DNA from: Crenobacter caeni
Lineage (GTDB): Bacteria > Pseudomonadota > Gammaproteobacteria > Burkholderiales > Chromobacteriaceae
Assembly (NCBI RefSeq): GCF_010435965.1
Contig: NZ_JAAGAA010000010.1
Span: forward strand, 123,606 to 187,605
Length of the DNA: 64,000 nt
Reading direction: 5' to 3'
The notes under the pieces were generated by a model. That model worked only from the letters and a program-made list of their open reading frames with translations, was not told the origin of the DNA and made no database searches. Positions within the stretch are counted from its first letter, which is position 1. Each line of letters starts with the position of its first letter. Both the position numbers and the translations under genes were made by a program. Of the stretch, positions 24,621-35,259 are shown piece by piece.

Positions 24621-25508
24621 TTGACAACACACCTGACCCTGCGCCAACTACAAGCCTTCCTCGCCGTCGCCCGACTGGGCTCGCTCGCGCCCGCCGCCGA
24701 GGAACAGGGCCTGAGCCGCGCGGCACTCAGCCAGTCCCTGCAGGAGCTGGAGCGCCAATTGGGCGCGACGCTGTTCGACCGCAGCGGCTACCGCCTGCGC
24801 CTGAACGCTGCCGGCGAGACGCTGTTGCCGCTGGCGGACGAGTTGCTGACCCGCGCGCAGCAGATCGAGCAGCAGTTTTCCCGGGCAGACGCGCTGCCGA
24901 CCCGGCTGCGCCTGGGTGCCAGCGACACCATCGGCAACTACCTGCTGCCGCGGCTGGTGGCCGAGCTGATGGCGCGCTTTCCGGACGTGCAAGTCCAAGC
25001 CGAGATCCACAACAGCCAGGCGCTATGCGCCCAGCTGCAACGCTACGAGCTGGACCTGGCGCTGATCGAGGGAGAGGTGCTGGACCAGGGGTTGACGGCC
25101 ACGCCCTGGCAAGAGGACGAATTGTGGGTGATCGCACCACGCGACTGGGCATGGCCACAGGGGGAAGGCGCAGGCTGGGCGGCGCTGGGCAAGCAGCGCT
25201 GGATCATCCGCGAGCCGGGCTCCAGCAGCCGGGTGCAGTTCGAGCAGCTCGTGCTGCCGCTGCTGGGTGAAACGCCTGCCACGCTGACCTTCAACACCAG
25301 CGAAGCGATCGTGCACGCGGTCGGCGCCGGGCTGGGCTGCGCGCTGGTTTCGTCGCTGGCGGTGCGGGAGCGGGTGAATGATGGCGAGCTACTCAGGCTC
25401 TCACTGCCGCTCAGGTTCAGCCGGCCCTTGACGGTGGTCCGTCTGGCCAGCCGCTACCTCGCGCCAAGAGCGGCCGAGGTGCTGGGCTGGCTGAGCGGCA
25501 AGACCTGA
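24621..25508 (+). CDS. LysR-family transcriptional regulator (divergent from the TDT transporter)
   Basis: This 295-residue protein has an N-terminal LysR helix-turn-helix (LRQLQAFLAVARLGSLAPAA, LSRAALSQSLQELERQLG) and a C-terminal substrate-binding domain (LRLGASDTIGNYLLPRL). It uses a TTG start at 24621, since no in-frame ATG precedes the conserved HTH. By position it probably controls the divergent transporter gene and itself. Confidence 0.88.
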   Translation: MTTHLTLRQLQAFLAVARLGSLAPAAEEQGLSRAALSQSLQELERQLGATLFDRSGYRLRLNAAGETLLPLADELLTRAQQIEQQFSRADALPTRLRLGASDTIGNYLLPRLVAELMARFPDVQVQAEIHNSQALCAQLQRYELDLALIEGEVLDQGLTATPWQEDELWVIAPRDWAWPQGEGAGWAALGKQRWIIREPGSSSRVQFEQLVLPLLGETPATLTFNTSEAIVHAVGAGLGCALVSSLAVRERVNDGELLRLSLPLRFSRPLTVVRLASRYLAPRAAEVLGWLSGKT

Positions 25509-25513
25509 AAAAA

Positions 25514-25542
25514 GCCGCGCCTGCCCGCAGGCAAGGCGCGGC
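25514..25542 (-). terminator. parB operon terminator
   Basis: GCCGCGCC and GGCGCGGC form the base of a stem-loop just after parB. On the minus strand it is followed by six T. The T run overlaps the stop codon of the convergent LysR gene. Confidence 0.8.
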
Positions 25543-25553
25543 GGACGAGAGGC

Positions 25554-26405
25554 TTACTCGCCGTGCTGCAGGCGGCCGATGATCCCGTCCAGCTCGTCGA
25601 GCGACGAGTACTCGATAGTCATCTTGCCGCAACCACCCTTGCCCGGGCGAATCGCGACCTTGGCGCCGAGGCGCTCGGACAGCGTCTCGCACAGCCTGGC
25701 GACGTCGGGGTCGGCGTGCTTGCGCGCTGGCGCGGCGGGCGTCACGGTGTCCGCCAGTTGCTGGATGCGGCGCTCGACTTCGCGCACCGACCAGCCGTTG
25801 GCGACGGCGAGCTGGGCAAACTCGACCTGCGCAGGCGCCGGCAGCGCGAGCAGCGCGCGCGCGTGCCCCATCTCCAGTTGCCGCACGTGCAGCAGGTGCT
25901 GCACCGACTCGGGCAGCTGCAGCAAGCGCAGCAGGTTGGACACCGCGCTGCGCGAGCGGCCGACCGCGCCGGCCGCCGCGTCGTGGGTCAGCCCGAATTC
26001 CTTGATCAGGCGGGCAAGGCCCCTGGCCTCCTCGATCGGGTCGAGCTCCTGGCGCTGGATGTTCTCGATCAGCGCCATCGCCATCGCCGCCTCATCGGGC
26101 ACGCTGCGCACCACGGCCGGAATCTCGGTAAGTCCCGCGCGCTGGCTGGCGCGCCAGCGCCGCTCGCCGGCGATCAGCTCGTAGTCGCCGAGGCCAAGCT
26201 CGCGCACCACCACCGGCTGGATCACGCCCTGCGCGCGGATGGAGGCGGCCAGTTCTTCGAGGGCCGTCTCGTCCATATGGGCGCGCGGCTGGTAGCGTCC
26301 GGGACGGATGCTGGTGACCGGCAGCGTCAGCAGGCGGTCGTCGGCCGGGTCGGCGTTGGCCAGGAGCGCGTCCAGGCCGCGCCCCAGTCCTTTCAGTTTC
26401 TTCAT
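25554..26405 (-). CDS. parB: Chromosome partitioning protein ParB
   Basis: This 283-residue CTPase/DNA-binding protein begins MKKLKGLGRGLDALLA. The ParB/Srx domain has QPVVVRELG and LIAGERRWRASQ, followed by ENIQRQELDPIEEA and the HTH (SRSAVSNLLRLLQLP). The C-terminal dimer domain ends in the family-typical GGCGKMTIEYSSLDELDGII. It loads at parS and works with ParA in origin segregation. No parS site was recognised in the window. Confidence 0.96.
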   Translation of the reverse strand: MKKLKGLGRGLDALLANADPADDRLLTLPVTSIRPGRYQPRAHMDETALEELAASIRAQGVIQPVVVRELGLGDYELIAGERRWRASQRAGLTEIPAVVRSVPDEAAMAMALIENIQRQELDPIEEARGLARLIKEFGLTHDAAAGAVGRSRSAVSNLLRLLQLPESVQHLLHVRQLEMGHARALLALPAPAQVEFAQLAVANGWSVREVERRIQQLADTVTPAAPARKHADPDVARLCETLSERLGAKVAIRPGKGGCGKMTIEYSSLDELDGIIGRLQHGE

Positions 26406-26406
26406 A

Positions 26407-27198
26407 TCAGCGTACTTCCGTGGCGGCCGCGCCTTCGAGACGGGCGACCAGCTCGGCCGCCAGCGCCTGATAGGCCTGCGCACCGCGTGAAGAGGGATCG
26501 TAGACGACGCCGGGCAGCCCGTGACTCGGTGCCTCGGCCAGGCGGACATTGCGCGGGATCACCGTGCTGAACACCTTGTCGCCGAAGTGCGCCGCCAGCT
26601 GGGCGGACACCTGCTGCGACAGGTTGCTGCGCGCGTCGAACATGGTGCGCACCAGACCGAGGATCTCGATCTTCGGGTTGACCGCGGTGCGCACCTTGCG
26701 CAGCGTGGTCACCAGGTCGGACAGGCCTTCGAGCGCGTAGTACTCGCACACCATCGGGATCAGCACGCCCTGCGCGGCGACCAGCCCGTTCAGCGTGAGC
26801 AGGGTCAGCGACGGCGGGCTGTCGATCAGCACATAGTCGTACTCGTCCTCGACCTGCGCGATCGCGTTCTTCAGCCGCGCCTCGCGCGCCAGTTCCTGCA
26901 CCAGCTCGACTTCGGCGCCGCCCAGGTCGCGCGTCGCCGGCAGCACGTCGTAGCCACCCTCGACCGAGCGCTGGCGCACGTCGGAGAGCTCCTCGTCGCC
27001 GAGCAGCACCTGATAGACCGTGTGCTTGAGACCGCTCTTCTGGATGCCGCTGCCCATCGTCGCGTTGGCCTGCGGGTCGAGGTCGACCAGCAGCACCCGC
27101 CGCCCGAGCTGGGCCAGCCCGGTCGCCAGGTTGACCGCGGTGGTGGTCTTGCCGACGCCGCCCTTCTGGTTGGCAATGGCGATGACGCGCGCGCTCAT
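26407..27198 (-). CDS. parA: Chromosome partitioning ATPase ParA (Soj)
   Basis: This 263-residue Walker-type ATPase has the deviant P-loop [28 protein letters not shown] and the [16 protein letters not shown] switch. Its start overlaps the rsmG stop by four bases (ATGA) and it ends one base before parB. The order mnmG-rsmG-parA-parB is the classical origin-proximal block. Confidence 0.97.
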   Translation of the reverse strand: MSARVIAIANQKGGVGKTTTAVNLATGLAQLGRRVLLVDLDPQANATMGSGIQKSGLKHTVYQVLLGDEELSDVRQRSVEGGYDVLPATRDLGGAEVELVQELAREARLKNAIAQVEDEYDYVLIDSPPSLTLLTLNGLVAAQGVLIPMVCEYYALEGLSDLVTTLRKVRTAVNPKIEILGLVRTMFDARSNLSQQVSAQLAAHFGDKVFSTVIPRNVRLAEAPSHGLPGVVYDPSSRGAQAYQALAAELVARLEGAAATEVR

Positions 27199-27821
27199 CG
27201 CTGCGCGATCCTGACCAGGTGCCGCTCGGCCTCGAGGCCGGGCACCTTCAGCGGCAACACCTCGACCACTTCGACGGTCGCGGGCAACTGGGCGATTTCC
27301 TCGTACGGCCACACGCCCTTCATCGCCAGCCACTGGCCGCCGTCGGCCATGAGGTGCGGCGTCAGGCGCACGAAGTCGGCCAGCTCGGAGAAGGCACGGC
27401 TGGTGATCAGGTCGAACTTCTGTTCCGGCTGGTACGCCTCGACGCGGCTGGTCACCACCTCGACGTTGGTGAGGCCCAGCTCGATCGCCGCCTGGCGCAG
27501 GAAGGTCGTCTTCTTGCTGTTGGCGTCGAGCAGCACCACCGACAGGTCGGGCCGCGCGATCGCCGCCGGGATGCCCGGCATGCCGCCGCCCGAACCGACG
27601 TCGAGCAGACGCCGGGCGCCGCTCAGGTAAGGCACCAGCGTCAGGCTGTCGAGCAGGTGATGGCTGACCATGCGCGCTTCGTCGCGCACCGCAGTCAGGT
27701 TGTAGGTATGGTTCCACTTGCCGAGCAGGGTCAGGTAGCCGGCCAGCTTTTCGAGCTGCGCTTCGTCCAGCGCCAAGCCCAGCGCGGCGACACCGCGCCG
27801 CAGTTCTTCGGAATGTGTCAT
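27195..27821 (-). CDS. rsmG: 16S rRNA (guanine527-N7)-methyltransferase
   Basis: This 208-residue SAM-dependent methyltransferase has the glycine-rich motif [17 protein letters not shown] and the N-terminal [12 protein letters not shown] segment. It methylates G527 of 16S rRNA; loss gives low-level streptomycin resistance in other bacteria. Its start overlaps the mnmG stop by four bases. Confidence 0.96.
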   Translation of the reverse strand: MTHSEELRRGVAALGLALDEAQLEKLAGYLTLLGKWNHTYNLTAVRDEARMVSHHLLDSLTLVPYLSGARRLLDVGSGGGMPGIPAAIARPDLSVVLLDANSKKTTFLRQAAIELGLTNVEVVTSRVEAYQPEQKFDLITSRAFSELADFVRLTPHLMADGGQWLAMKGVWPYEEIAQLPATVEVVEVLPLKVPGLEAERHLVRIAQR

Positions 27822-29710
27822 GCGTCTTTCTTCGTCTGGCCCAGGCCGCGTTTGAGGTAGACCATCAGCAGCGCCACCGCGGCCGGCGTCACCCCCTGGA
27901 TGCGCGAAGCCTGGCCCAGCGTTTCGGGCTGCTGCTGCGTCAGTTTCTGTTGCACTTCCTTGGACAGGCCGGACACCTGCGTGAAGTCCAGACCCTCCGG
28001 CAGCCGGATGTCGTCCAGCTTGTCCTGGCGCGCCAGCTCTTCGTTCTGGCGGTCGATATAGCCCTGGTATTTGACCTGAATTTCAACCTGCTCGGCAACT
28101 TCGCCCGCCGGCAACCCCTCGCCCGCGCCCTCCAGCGTCATCAGCGCCGCGTAGTCGACGCCGGGGCGGCGCAACAGCTCGAGCAGGCTGTATTCGCGGG
28201 CCAGCGCCTGCCCGGTCACCCGCTCGGCCTCGCCGGCCGGCAGCTTGGCCGGGTGGATATAGGTCGCCGCCAGGCGTTGCTTTTCCGCCTCGACCGCGTC
28301 GCGCTTGCGGCAGTACGCGTCCCACTGCGCGTCGCCGACCAGGCCGAGCTTGCGCCCCGTCTCGGTCAAGCGCAGGTCGGCGTTGTCCTCGCGCAACTGC
28401 AACCGGTATTCGGCGCGGCTGGTGAACATGCGGTAGGGCTCGGCCACCCCCTTGGTCACCAGGTCGTCGGCCATCACACCCAGATACGCCTCGTCGCGTC
28501 GCGGGCACCAGCCTTCTTCGCCACGGCTGTAAAGCGCGGCGTTCAGGCCCGCGAGCAGGCCCTGCGCGGCGGCCTCCTCGTAGCCGGTGGTGCCGTTGAT
28601 CTGCCCGGCGAAGAACAGGCCGGCGATCGCCTTGCTCTCGAAGGTCGACTTCAGGCCGCGCGGGTCGAAGTAGTCGTACTCGATCGCGTAGCCGGGGCGC
28701 AGGATGTGCACGTTCTCCAGCCCCTTCATCGAGCGCAGCGCGGCCAGCTGGATGTCGAACGGCAGCGAGGTCGACACCCCGTTCGGGTAGATCTCGTGCG
28801 TGGTCAACCCTTCCGGCTCGAGGAAGATCTGGTGGCTGTCCTTGTCGGCGAAGCGGTTGATCTTGTCCTCGATCGACGGGCAGTAGCGCGGGCCGACGCC
28901 CTCGATCTTGCCGGTAAACATCGGGCTGCGGTCGAAGCCGGAGCGGATGATCTCGTGGGTGTGCAAGTTGGTGTGGGTGACCCAGCACGGCAGCTGCCGC
29001 GGGTGCATCGCACGGTTGCCGCGGAACGAGAACACCGGCTCGGGCGTGTCGCCCGGCTGCACTTCCAGCACGGAAAAGTCGATCGAACGCCCGTCGATGC
29101 GCGGCGGCGTGCCGGTCTTCAGGCGGCCGACCGGCAGCGAGAGTTCGCGCAGGCGCGCGCCGAGCACGGTCGCCGCGGCGTCGCCGGCACGGCCGCCGGT
29201 GTAGTTTTCCAGGCCGACGTGGATCTTGCCCGACAGGAAGGTGCCGACGGTCAGCACCACGGTGCGCGCACGGAACACCACGCCGATCGCGGTCACCGCG
29301 CCGGCGACGCGGTCACCCTCGAGCAGCAGGTCGTCGACCGGCTGCTGGAACAGCGTGAGGTTGGGCTGGTTCTCCAGCATGTCGCGGATCGCCGCCTTAT
29401 AGAGGATGCGGTCGGCCTGCGCGCGCGTCGCACGCACCGCCGGCCCCTTCGACGCGTTCAGCGTGCGGAACTGGATGCCGCCGATATCGGTCGCCAGCGC
29501 CATCGCACCGCCTAGCGCGTCGACCTCCTTGACCAGATGACCCTTGCCGATGCCGCCGATCGACGGGTTGCAGCTCATCTGCCCCAGCGTCTCGATATTG
29601 TGCGTCAGGAGCAGCGTCTGCTGCCCCATGCGCGCCGCTGCCAGCGCGGCTTCGGTCCCGGCGTGGCCGCCGCCCACCACAATCACGTCGAAAGTCGTCG
29701 GATAGATCAT
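27818..29710 (-). CDS. mnmG: tRNA uridine-5-carboxymethylaminomethyl modification enzyme MnmG
   Basis: This 630-residue FAD protein, working with MnmE, modifies U34 of several tRNAs. It starts with the Rossmann motif [20 protein letters not shown] and shows [20 protein letters not shown] and [23 protein letters not shown] 29710 is preferred; the upstream frame to 29806 has no homology. It heads the mnmG-rsmG-parAB operon. Confidence 0.97.
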   Translation of the reverse strand: MIYPTTFDVIVVGGGHAGTEAALAAARMGQQTLLLTHNIETLGQMSCNPSIGGIGKGHLVKEVDALGGAMALATDIGGIQFRTLNASKGPAVRATRAQADRILYKAAIRDMLENQPNLTLFQQPVDDLLLEGDRVAGAVTAIGVVFRARTVVLTVGTFLSGKIHVGLENYTGGRAGDAAATVLGARLRELSLPVGRLKTGTPPRIDGRSIDFSVLEVQPGDTPEPVFSFRGNRAMHPRQLPCWVTHTNLHTHEIIRSGFDRSPMFTGKIEGVGPRYCPSIEDKINRFADKDSHQIFLEPEGLTTHEIYPNGVSTSLPFDIQLAALRSMKGLENVHILRPGYAIEYDYFDPRGLKSTFESKAIAGLFFAGQINGTTGYEEAAAQGLLAGLNAALYSRGEEGWCPRRDEAYLGVMADDLVTKGVAEPYRMFTSRAEYRLQLREDNADLRLTETGRKLGLVGDAQWDAYCRKRDAVEAEKQRLAATYIHPAKLPAGEAERVTGQALAREYSLLELLRRPGVDYAALMTLEGAGEGLPAGEVAEQVEIQVKYQGYIDRQNEELARQDKLDDIRLPEGLDFTQVSGLSKEVQQKLTQQQPETLGQASRIQGVTPAAVALLMVYLKRGLGQTKKDA

Positions 29711-29895
29711 GCTCAACCCAGAAATCCAGCAAAGCCGGGCATTGTACGCCAAAACGCCGCCACGGGCTAAGACATTGATTTGACAGGGGTATGGCGGGCA
29801 GTCCACGTGCCAGTTTCATAAAAACATCATTGTCCTGCAAACGCGCCGTCAACTTGCGCACGCAGCATCAAGGCATCCCACCCAGGAGCCGACCG

Positions 29896-30642
29896 ATGCT
29901 GCAACTTGCCCAACGTGCCACGCCCGCCGCCCGCCTTGGCGTACGCCTCGCCAGCAGCCCGGACGACGTCCGCCGCGCGCAGGCCCTGCGTTACGCGGTA
30001 TTCGCCGAAGAGCTCGGCGCCGCGCTGCCCTCGGCGCACGAGGGGCTGGACCGCGACGAATACGACGCCTGCTGCGACCACCTGATCGTCGAGGACCGCG
30101 TCAACGGCCTCGTCGTCGGCACCTACCGTCTGCTTCCCCCGCAGCAGGCGGCCCGCCTGCCCAGGCTTTACAGCGAGCAAGAATTCGACCTGTCGCGGCT
30201 TGCCGCGCTCAAGCCCGCGCTGCTCGAGGTCGGCCGCTCGTGCGTACACGCCGACTACCGCGGCGGCGCGGTGATCACCCTGCTGTGGGGGGCGCTCGCC
30301 GACTACGCGCGGCGGCACGGCGCACGCTACCTGGCCGGCTGCGCCAGCGTCGGCCTCGCCGACGGCGGTCACCTGGCGGCCAGCGTCCACCGCCGCGTCG
30401 AGGCGGCTCACCTGTCGCCGGCCGAGTGGCGGGTCACCCCGCGCCTCGCGCTGCCGCTTGCCGACATCCACACCCCGCCGACCCTGCAGCCGATGCCGCC
30501 GCTGCTGCGCGGCTACCTGCGCGCCGGCGCGTGGGTGTGCGGCGAGCCGGCGTGGGACGCCGACTTCAACTGCGCCGACTTCTTTGTGCTGTTGCCGCTC
30601 GAGCGGCTCGCCGGCCGCCACCTGCGCCATTTCGGCGGCTGA
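29896..30642 (+). CDS. OlsB-like / GNAT-fold N-acyltransferase
   Basis: This 248-residue protein belongs to the Acetyltransf_5 type related to OlsB (ornithine acyl-ACP N-acyltransferase) and to autoinducer synthases. Seen motifs are RYAVFAEELGA, VVGTYRLLPP, LLEVGRSCVHADYRGG and LWGALADYARR, in the order expected for this fold. ATG 29896 has CAGGAG upstream. OlsB makes lyso-ornithine lipid precursors, but no olsA partner is beside it, so the product could be another N-acyl amino acid. It is divergent from mnmG. Confidence 0.78.
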   Translation: MLQLAQRATPAARLGVRLASSPDDVRRAQALRYAVFAEELGAALPSAHEGLDRDEYDACCDHLIVEDRVNGLVVGTYRLLPPQQAARLPRLYSEQEFDLSRLAALKPALLEVGRSCVHADYRGGAVITLLWGALADYARRHGARYLAGCASVGLADGGHLAASVHRRVEAAHLSPAEWRVTPRLALPLADIHTPPTLQPMPPLLRGYLRAGAWVCGEPAWDADFNCADFFVLLPLERLAGRHLRHFGG

Positions 30643-30685
30643 ACCCGGCTTTGGCAGCGCGGGCCGCGGCCACTACAATCGGCCG

Positions 30686-31375
30686 ATGGACTACACCTTC
30701 ACCCCGGTCGCGCTGGTGCGCTCGCCGTTCCGCGACAAATTCGGCGTGCCGCGCCAGCCGTTCCTCGCGCCGTCGGCGCGGCAGACCGTCGAACTGCTGC
30801 CTCCCTTCGACCAGCCTGACGCGGTACGCGGGCTGGAAGCCTTCTCCCACCTGTGGCTGCAGTTCGTGTTCCACCAGACCGCCGAACGCGGCTGGCAGCC
30901 CCTGGTGCGCCCGCCGCGGCTGGGCGGCAACCGCAAGGTCGGCGTGTTCGCCAGCCGCGCGACGCACCGCCCCAACCCGCTGGGGCTGTCGCTGGTGCGC
31001 CTGCACGCGGTCGACACCGAAAACGGCGTGCGCCTGCACATCTCCGGCGCCGACCTGGTCGACGGCACGCCGGTGCTCGACATCAAGCCCTACATCCCCT
31101 TCGTCGAGGCGGTCAGCGACGCGCGCGGCGGCTTCGTCGACGGCCCGCCGCCCAGGCTTGCCGTGCGCTGGCAGCCGCAGGCGCTGCAGCAGCTCGCCCT
31201 CGCCGGGCACGCGAAGGATCTGGTGCAGTTGGCCGAGGAAGTGCTGGCGCAAGACCCGCGCCCGGCCTACCAGCAGGACCCGGCGCGCGTGTACGGCGTG
31301 CGCCTCTACGACTGCGACGTGCGCTTCCGGGTCGCCGACGGCTGCGCCGAAGTGCTTGAAATAGTCGCGAGCTGA
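30686..31375 (+). CDS. trmO: tRNA (N6-threonylcarbamoyladenosine37-N6)-methyltransferase TrmO
   Basis: This 229-residue TsaA/YaeB-type SAM enzyme has the family core FSHLWLQFVFHQT, RLGGNRKVGVFASRATHRPN and LDIKPYIPFVE (shown as separate pieces). It adds a methyl group to t6A37 in ACY-decoding tRNAs in E. coli. The start at ATG 30686 places conserved FTPVALVRSPFRDKFG at the N-terminus. Confidence 0.93.
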   Translation: MDYTFTPVALVRSPFRDKFGVPRQPFLAPSARQTVELLPPFDQPDAVRGLEAFSHLWLQFVFHQTAERGWQPLVRPPRLGGNRKVGVFASRATHRPNPLGLSLVRLHAVDTENGVRLHISGADLVDGTPVLDIKPYIPFVEAVSDARGGFVDGPPPRLAVRWQPQALQQLALAGHAKDLVQLAEEVLAQDPRPAYQQDPARVYGVRLYDCDVRFRVADGCAEVLEIVAS

Positions 31376-31433
31376 CCGAACTTTGTCCGACACGGGCCGG
31401 TCACAGCCCAACCCCCTCACAGGAGATACACAC

Positions 31434-32348
31434 ATGGTTACTCGCGCGAAGACAGCCGTTCTCGCGTTCTCGCTGGCAACGCTGCTCGCGGCGCCCTTTG
31501 CCGAAGCGGCCAAGCTCGGCAAGAGCAAGAGTTTCGGCATGAAGCGCTCGACCCCGAGCCAGAGTTATCAACAGCCGGCACCGATGCAGCCGGCGCAGCC
31601 GATGGCACCTGCCCAGCAACCGCGCAAGGGCCCAGGTCTGGGCACCGCCGTCGCTGCCGGTGCGGCCGGCGCCGCCGCCGGCTACATGCTCGGCTCGGCG
31701 ATGAGCGATTCGTCGTCCGGTGCCAGCGAGAGCGGCTCGGGCATGCCGTGGGGCACGCTGGCCATGCTCGGCCTGCTGTTCGTCGGCGGCATGATGCTGT
31801 TCCGCCGCCGCGCCGCACACCCGGCCGCACCCGCCATGCGCGTGCCGCAGCCAGCAGGCCCGTACGCGGCGCCGCAACCGGCGCCTGCTCCGGCGCCGGC
31901 CCAGTTCGGCGGCATCCCGAAGATCGGCTCCGGCCTCGCCGGCGGCGCTGCCGCTGCGGCCAGCGCACCGGCCTTCGGCGCCCAGCGCCTGCCGGACGGC
32001 ACCGAGACCGCGCACTTCCTGCGCCAGGCCAAGGCGACCTTCATGCACCTGCAAAGCCTCAACTCGGCGGACAACGTCGACGAGATCAGCAAGTACATGA
32101 CGCCGGAGATGTTCGCCGAGATCCGCGCCGAGATACTGGCCAACCAGACGCTGGCGGACTTCCCGCAGCTTGACTGCCAGGTGGTCGACGCGGCGACCGA
32201 AGGCGGGCGCCATATCGCCAGCGTACGTTTCACCGGCACGGTCAGCGAAGAAGTCGGCGCGCCCGCGCAGCCGTTCAGCGAGACCTGGCACTACGTGAAG
32301 GAAGGCAACAGCCCGCGCTGGCTGCTCGCCGGCATCCAGCAGGACTGA
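31434..32348 (+). CDS. Tim44-like domain membrane protein
   Basis: This 304-residue protein has a signal-type N-terminus (AVLAFSLATLLAAPFAEA), a Gln/Pro/Ala-rich linker, a glycine-zipper stretch (AAGAAGAAAGYMLGSA), one strong membrane helix (WGTLAMLGLLFVGGMMLFRR), a second Pro/Ala linker and a C-terminal Tim44-like domain (residues about 180-300). ATG 31434 has AGGAG upstream. Homologues are widespread in betaproteobacteria; the exact role is unknown, probably inner-membrane and protein-binding. Confidence 0.8.
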   Translation: MVTRAKTAVLAFSLATLLAAPFAEAAKLGKSKSFGMKRSTPSQSYQQPAPMQPAQPMAPAQQPRKGPGLGTAVAAGAAGAAAGYMLGSAMSDSSSGASESGSGMPWGTLAMLGLLFVGGMMLFRRRAAHPAAPAMRVPQPAGPYAAPQPAPAPAPAQFGGIPKIGSGLAGGAAAAASAPAFGAQRLPDGTETAHFLRQAKATFMHLQSLNSADNVDEISKYMTPEMFAEIRAEILANQTLADFPQLDCQVVDAATEGGRHIASVRFTGTVSEEVGAPAQPFSETWHYVKEGNSPRWLLAGIQQD

Positions 32349-32368
32349 CCCCGCACGCAGGAAAACGG

Positions 32369-32393
32369 ACGGGCGCTTCGGCGCCCGTTTTTT
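32369..32393 (+). terminator. Terminator after the Tim44-like gene
   Basis: ACGGGCGC-TTCG-GCGCCCGT with a stable tetraloop is followed directly by TTTTTT. Confidence 0.92.
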
Positions 32394-32477
32394 CATGCCA
32401 TTTGCCTTGCGCCGGCGGGCAGGTACACTGGAACGCGTCTTGCTAAGTCACACGCGACTGCCACTGGAAAGCCCGCC

Positions 32478-33644
32478 GTGCCCGAACTGACCCTGGAAAG
32501 CCACCAGCAACCGATCTACAGCCTCGCCCACCGCCGCACCGTCGGCGTCGAGGCCCTGCTGCGCGCGCGCGAAGGCGACGCGCCAATCTCGCCGCTGGAC
32601 GCGTACGCCCGCCACACCGGCGACCGCCACCGCTTCGACCTCGACGTCGCCGCCACCCACTGCCGCCACGCGGCGCGGGAAGCCGGCACGGACCGCTGGC
32701 TGTTCCTCAACGTCGACCCAGCGACGCTCGCCAGCCGCAACCACGCCGACGCGCTGGCCGCGCGCGTGGTGGAAAGCGGCCTCTCGCCGTCGAAGGTGGT
32801 ACTCGAAGTGCTCGAGCACGCGCTGGAAGCCGACGACGCGCTGATCGACAACGCCCGCCGCCTGCGCAAGGCGGGTTTCCTGATCGCGGTCGACGACTTC
32901 GGCGTCGGCCACTCCAACCTCGACCGGGTCTGCCTGCTCGAACCCGACTTCGTGAAGTTCGACCGCAACCTGCTGCGCCGCTCGACCGAGCAGCCACGTA
33001 CGCGCAACCTGCTCACCAAACTGGTGCACCTGATGCACGAAATCGGTGCACTAGTGGTGATCGAAGGGGTGGAAACCGAGGCTGACGTGCTGGTCGCGCT
33101 CGAATCGGGCTGCGACCTGGTGCAGGGCTACTACATCGCCCGCCCCGCGCCGGTGCCTGATCAGGACGAGGCGATCACCCCGCGCGTCGATGCGCGCTGG
33201 GACGAACTGATGGTGCGCGAACTGATGAAGCGCAAGCTTTCGCGCCGGCAGATCGAACTTGCGCGCCAGGCCTTCGTGCAAAGCGCGATCGCGCTGATGC
33301 AGGGCACCGCCTTCACCGACGCCGCGCGGCCGATGCTCGCGCTACCCGACGTGATCCGCTGCTTCCTGCTCGATGGCAGCGGCCGCCAGATCGGCCGCAA
33401 CCTGAACGCCCGCGACAGTACCGATACCGGCCAGCCCAAGTTCGCGCCGCTCGCCAACACCACCGGCGCGGTGTGGTCGCGCCGCGGCTACTTCCAGCAC
33501 GCGATCGACCAGCCCGGCGTGCTTTATATGAGCGAGCCCTATTTGTCGATGACCGACACCCGCAACTGTGTGACGCTGTCGATGGCGATCGAGATCGACG
33601 AAGACCTGCACGTGCTGTGCGCCGACGTACAGGTCGCCCGCTAA
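32478..33644 (+). CDS. EAL-domain c-di-GMP phosphodiesterase with C-terminal sensor domain
   Basis: This 388-residue protein starts with a complete EAL domain: GVEALLR, LNVDP, VLEVLEHA, DDFGVGHSN, VKFDR and VIEGVETEAD carry the metal and catalytic residues, so it should hydrolyse c-di-GMP to pGpG. Residues about 250-388 form a C-terminal domain resembling the YkuI-type PAS/Cache extension (AVWSRRGYFQHAI, LYMSEPYLSM). The start is GTG 32478. With LapD elsewhere in the window it is a plausible input to adhesin control, though no direct link is shown. Confidence 0.9.
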   Translation: MPELTLESHQQPIYSLAHRRTVGVEALLRAREGDAPISPLDAYARHTGDRHRFDLDVAATHCRHAAREAGTDRWLFLNVDPATLASRNHADALAARVVESGLSPSKVVLEVLEHALEADDALIDNARRLRKAGFLIAVDDFGVGHSNLDRVCLLEPDFVKFDRNLLRRSTEQPRTRNLLTKLVHLMHEIGALVVIEGVETEADVLVALESGCDLVQGYYIARPAPVPDQDEAITPRVDARWDELMVRELMKRKLSRRQIELARQAFVQSAIALMQGTAFTDAARPMLALPDVIRCFLLDGSGRQIGRNLNARDSTDTGQPKFAPLANTTGAVWSRRGYFQHAIDQPGVLYMSEPYLSMTDTRNCVTLSMAIEIDEDLHVLCADVQVAR

Positions 33645-33651
33645 AAACAAA

Positions 33652-33676
33652 GACAGCCCGGATCAACCGGGCTGTC
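33652..33676. terminator. Bidirectional terminator between EAL and BON genes
   Basis: GACAGCCCGG and CCGGGCTGTC form a 10-bp stem between two convergent genes. AAAAACAAA precedes it on the plus strand, giving a T-rich tail for the minus-strand transcript. Confidence 0.7.
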
Positions 33677-33699
33677 GGCAGCGGCAGATGCGGCGCGGC

Positions 33700-34280
33700 T
33701 TACTGCGCGCGCATTTCGCTGATCGGCTCGAACACCGTAATCACCTGCGTCACGCCCGCCGTCTCGCTAGCGACACGGGCGGCAGCCTCGCCCTCGGCCG
33801 GCGTCACCAGACCCAGCAGGTAGACCACACCGCGCTCGGTGACGACCTTGATCGCGTTCGGCGAGAAGCCCTGGCCGTCGAGCATGCGCGCGCGCACCTT
33901 GCTGGTGATCCAGGTGTCGTTGCTGCGTGCGGACAGCGGGCTCGCCGGCGCGACCACCAGATAGTTCCAGGTCTTCTGCACGCCCGGCTGGCCGCGCACC
34001 AGCTGCTCGGCCTGCGCGCGCGCCTCGGCCGACGGCACTTCGCCGGTCAGGAGCACCGCGCGGTTGAAACTGGTGACGTTCACATGCGCCGAGGGCAGGC
34101 GTTCGGCGATCTTTGCCGCCGAGCGCGTCTCGATCACCTGGTCGTCGGCGTACGCGCCGCTGGTGCGGCGGTCGGTCGCGACCAGCGTTGCGCCCACCGC
34201 GCCGCCGGCGACCAAGCCGACACAGCCGGACAGGGTCGCCGCGCACACCCCCGCCACCACCAGGCTCTTCCATGCCTTCA

Positions 34281-34281
<1 letters not shown>
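33700..34281 (-). CDS. BON-domain outer-membrane lipoprotein (DolP/YraP-like)
   Basis: This 193-residue protein has a lipoprotein signal with lipobox LSGC (AATLSGCVGLVAGG), then two BON domains (ETRSAAKIAERLPSAHVNV and ITSKVRARMLDGQGFSPN). DolP supports outer-membrane integrity in E. coli and is encoded after yraN-diaA there, as here. Its ATG overlaps the stop of the SIS gene, so the two are coupled. An ATG one codon upstream (34284) is equally possible. Confidence 0.9.
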
Positions 34282-34874
<593 letters not shown>

Positions 34875-34899
34875 CTATCCTTCCTCGGTGGTCGCGCGT

Positions 34900-35259
34900 T
34901 CACGCGATGATGTCCTTGATCCATAAGGGCGGCGCATCTGCGCCCTCGAATACCACCGCGTCGAAGCGGCAAGGCGCGTCGACGCGGTACTCTTGTAGAT
35001 AACGGGTCGCTGCCTTGACCAGCCGCGTGCGCTTGCGCGCGTCTATGCTCTCCAGCGCGCCACCGAAACGGCGCGACGCGCGCAGCCTCACTTCGACAAA
35101 CACCCAGCTTGCGCCGTCGCGCATCACCAGGTCGAGCTCGCCGCCCGGGCAGCGCCAGTTGCGCGTCACCAGACGCAGGCCGGCCGAAAGCAGCAGCGCA
35201 AGCGCGCGGTCTTCGGCGTCGGCGCCGCTTAAGGCTGCGCGCTGTCGGTCTTCACCCAT
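34900..35259 (-). CDS. yraN: UPF0102 protein YraN
   Basis: This 119-residue protein has the nuclease-like fold typical of the family: [17 protein letters not shown] and [23 protein letters not shown] 35259 is chosen because it yields the family N-terminus; it overlaps the lpoA-like gene by 31 bp. Its function is unknown, though the fold resembles Holliday-junction resolvases. Confidence 0.88.
   Translation of the reverse strand: MGEDRQRAALSGADAEDRALALLLSAGLRLVTRNWRCPGGELDLVMRDGASWVFVEVRLRASRRFGGALESIDARKRTRLVKAATRYLQEYRVDAPCRFDAVVFEGADAPPLWIKDIIA

Noticed and set aside
25554..27198. parS site near parAB
   Set aside because: No stretch close to the 16-bp parS palindrome was recognised by eye in the window.
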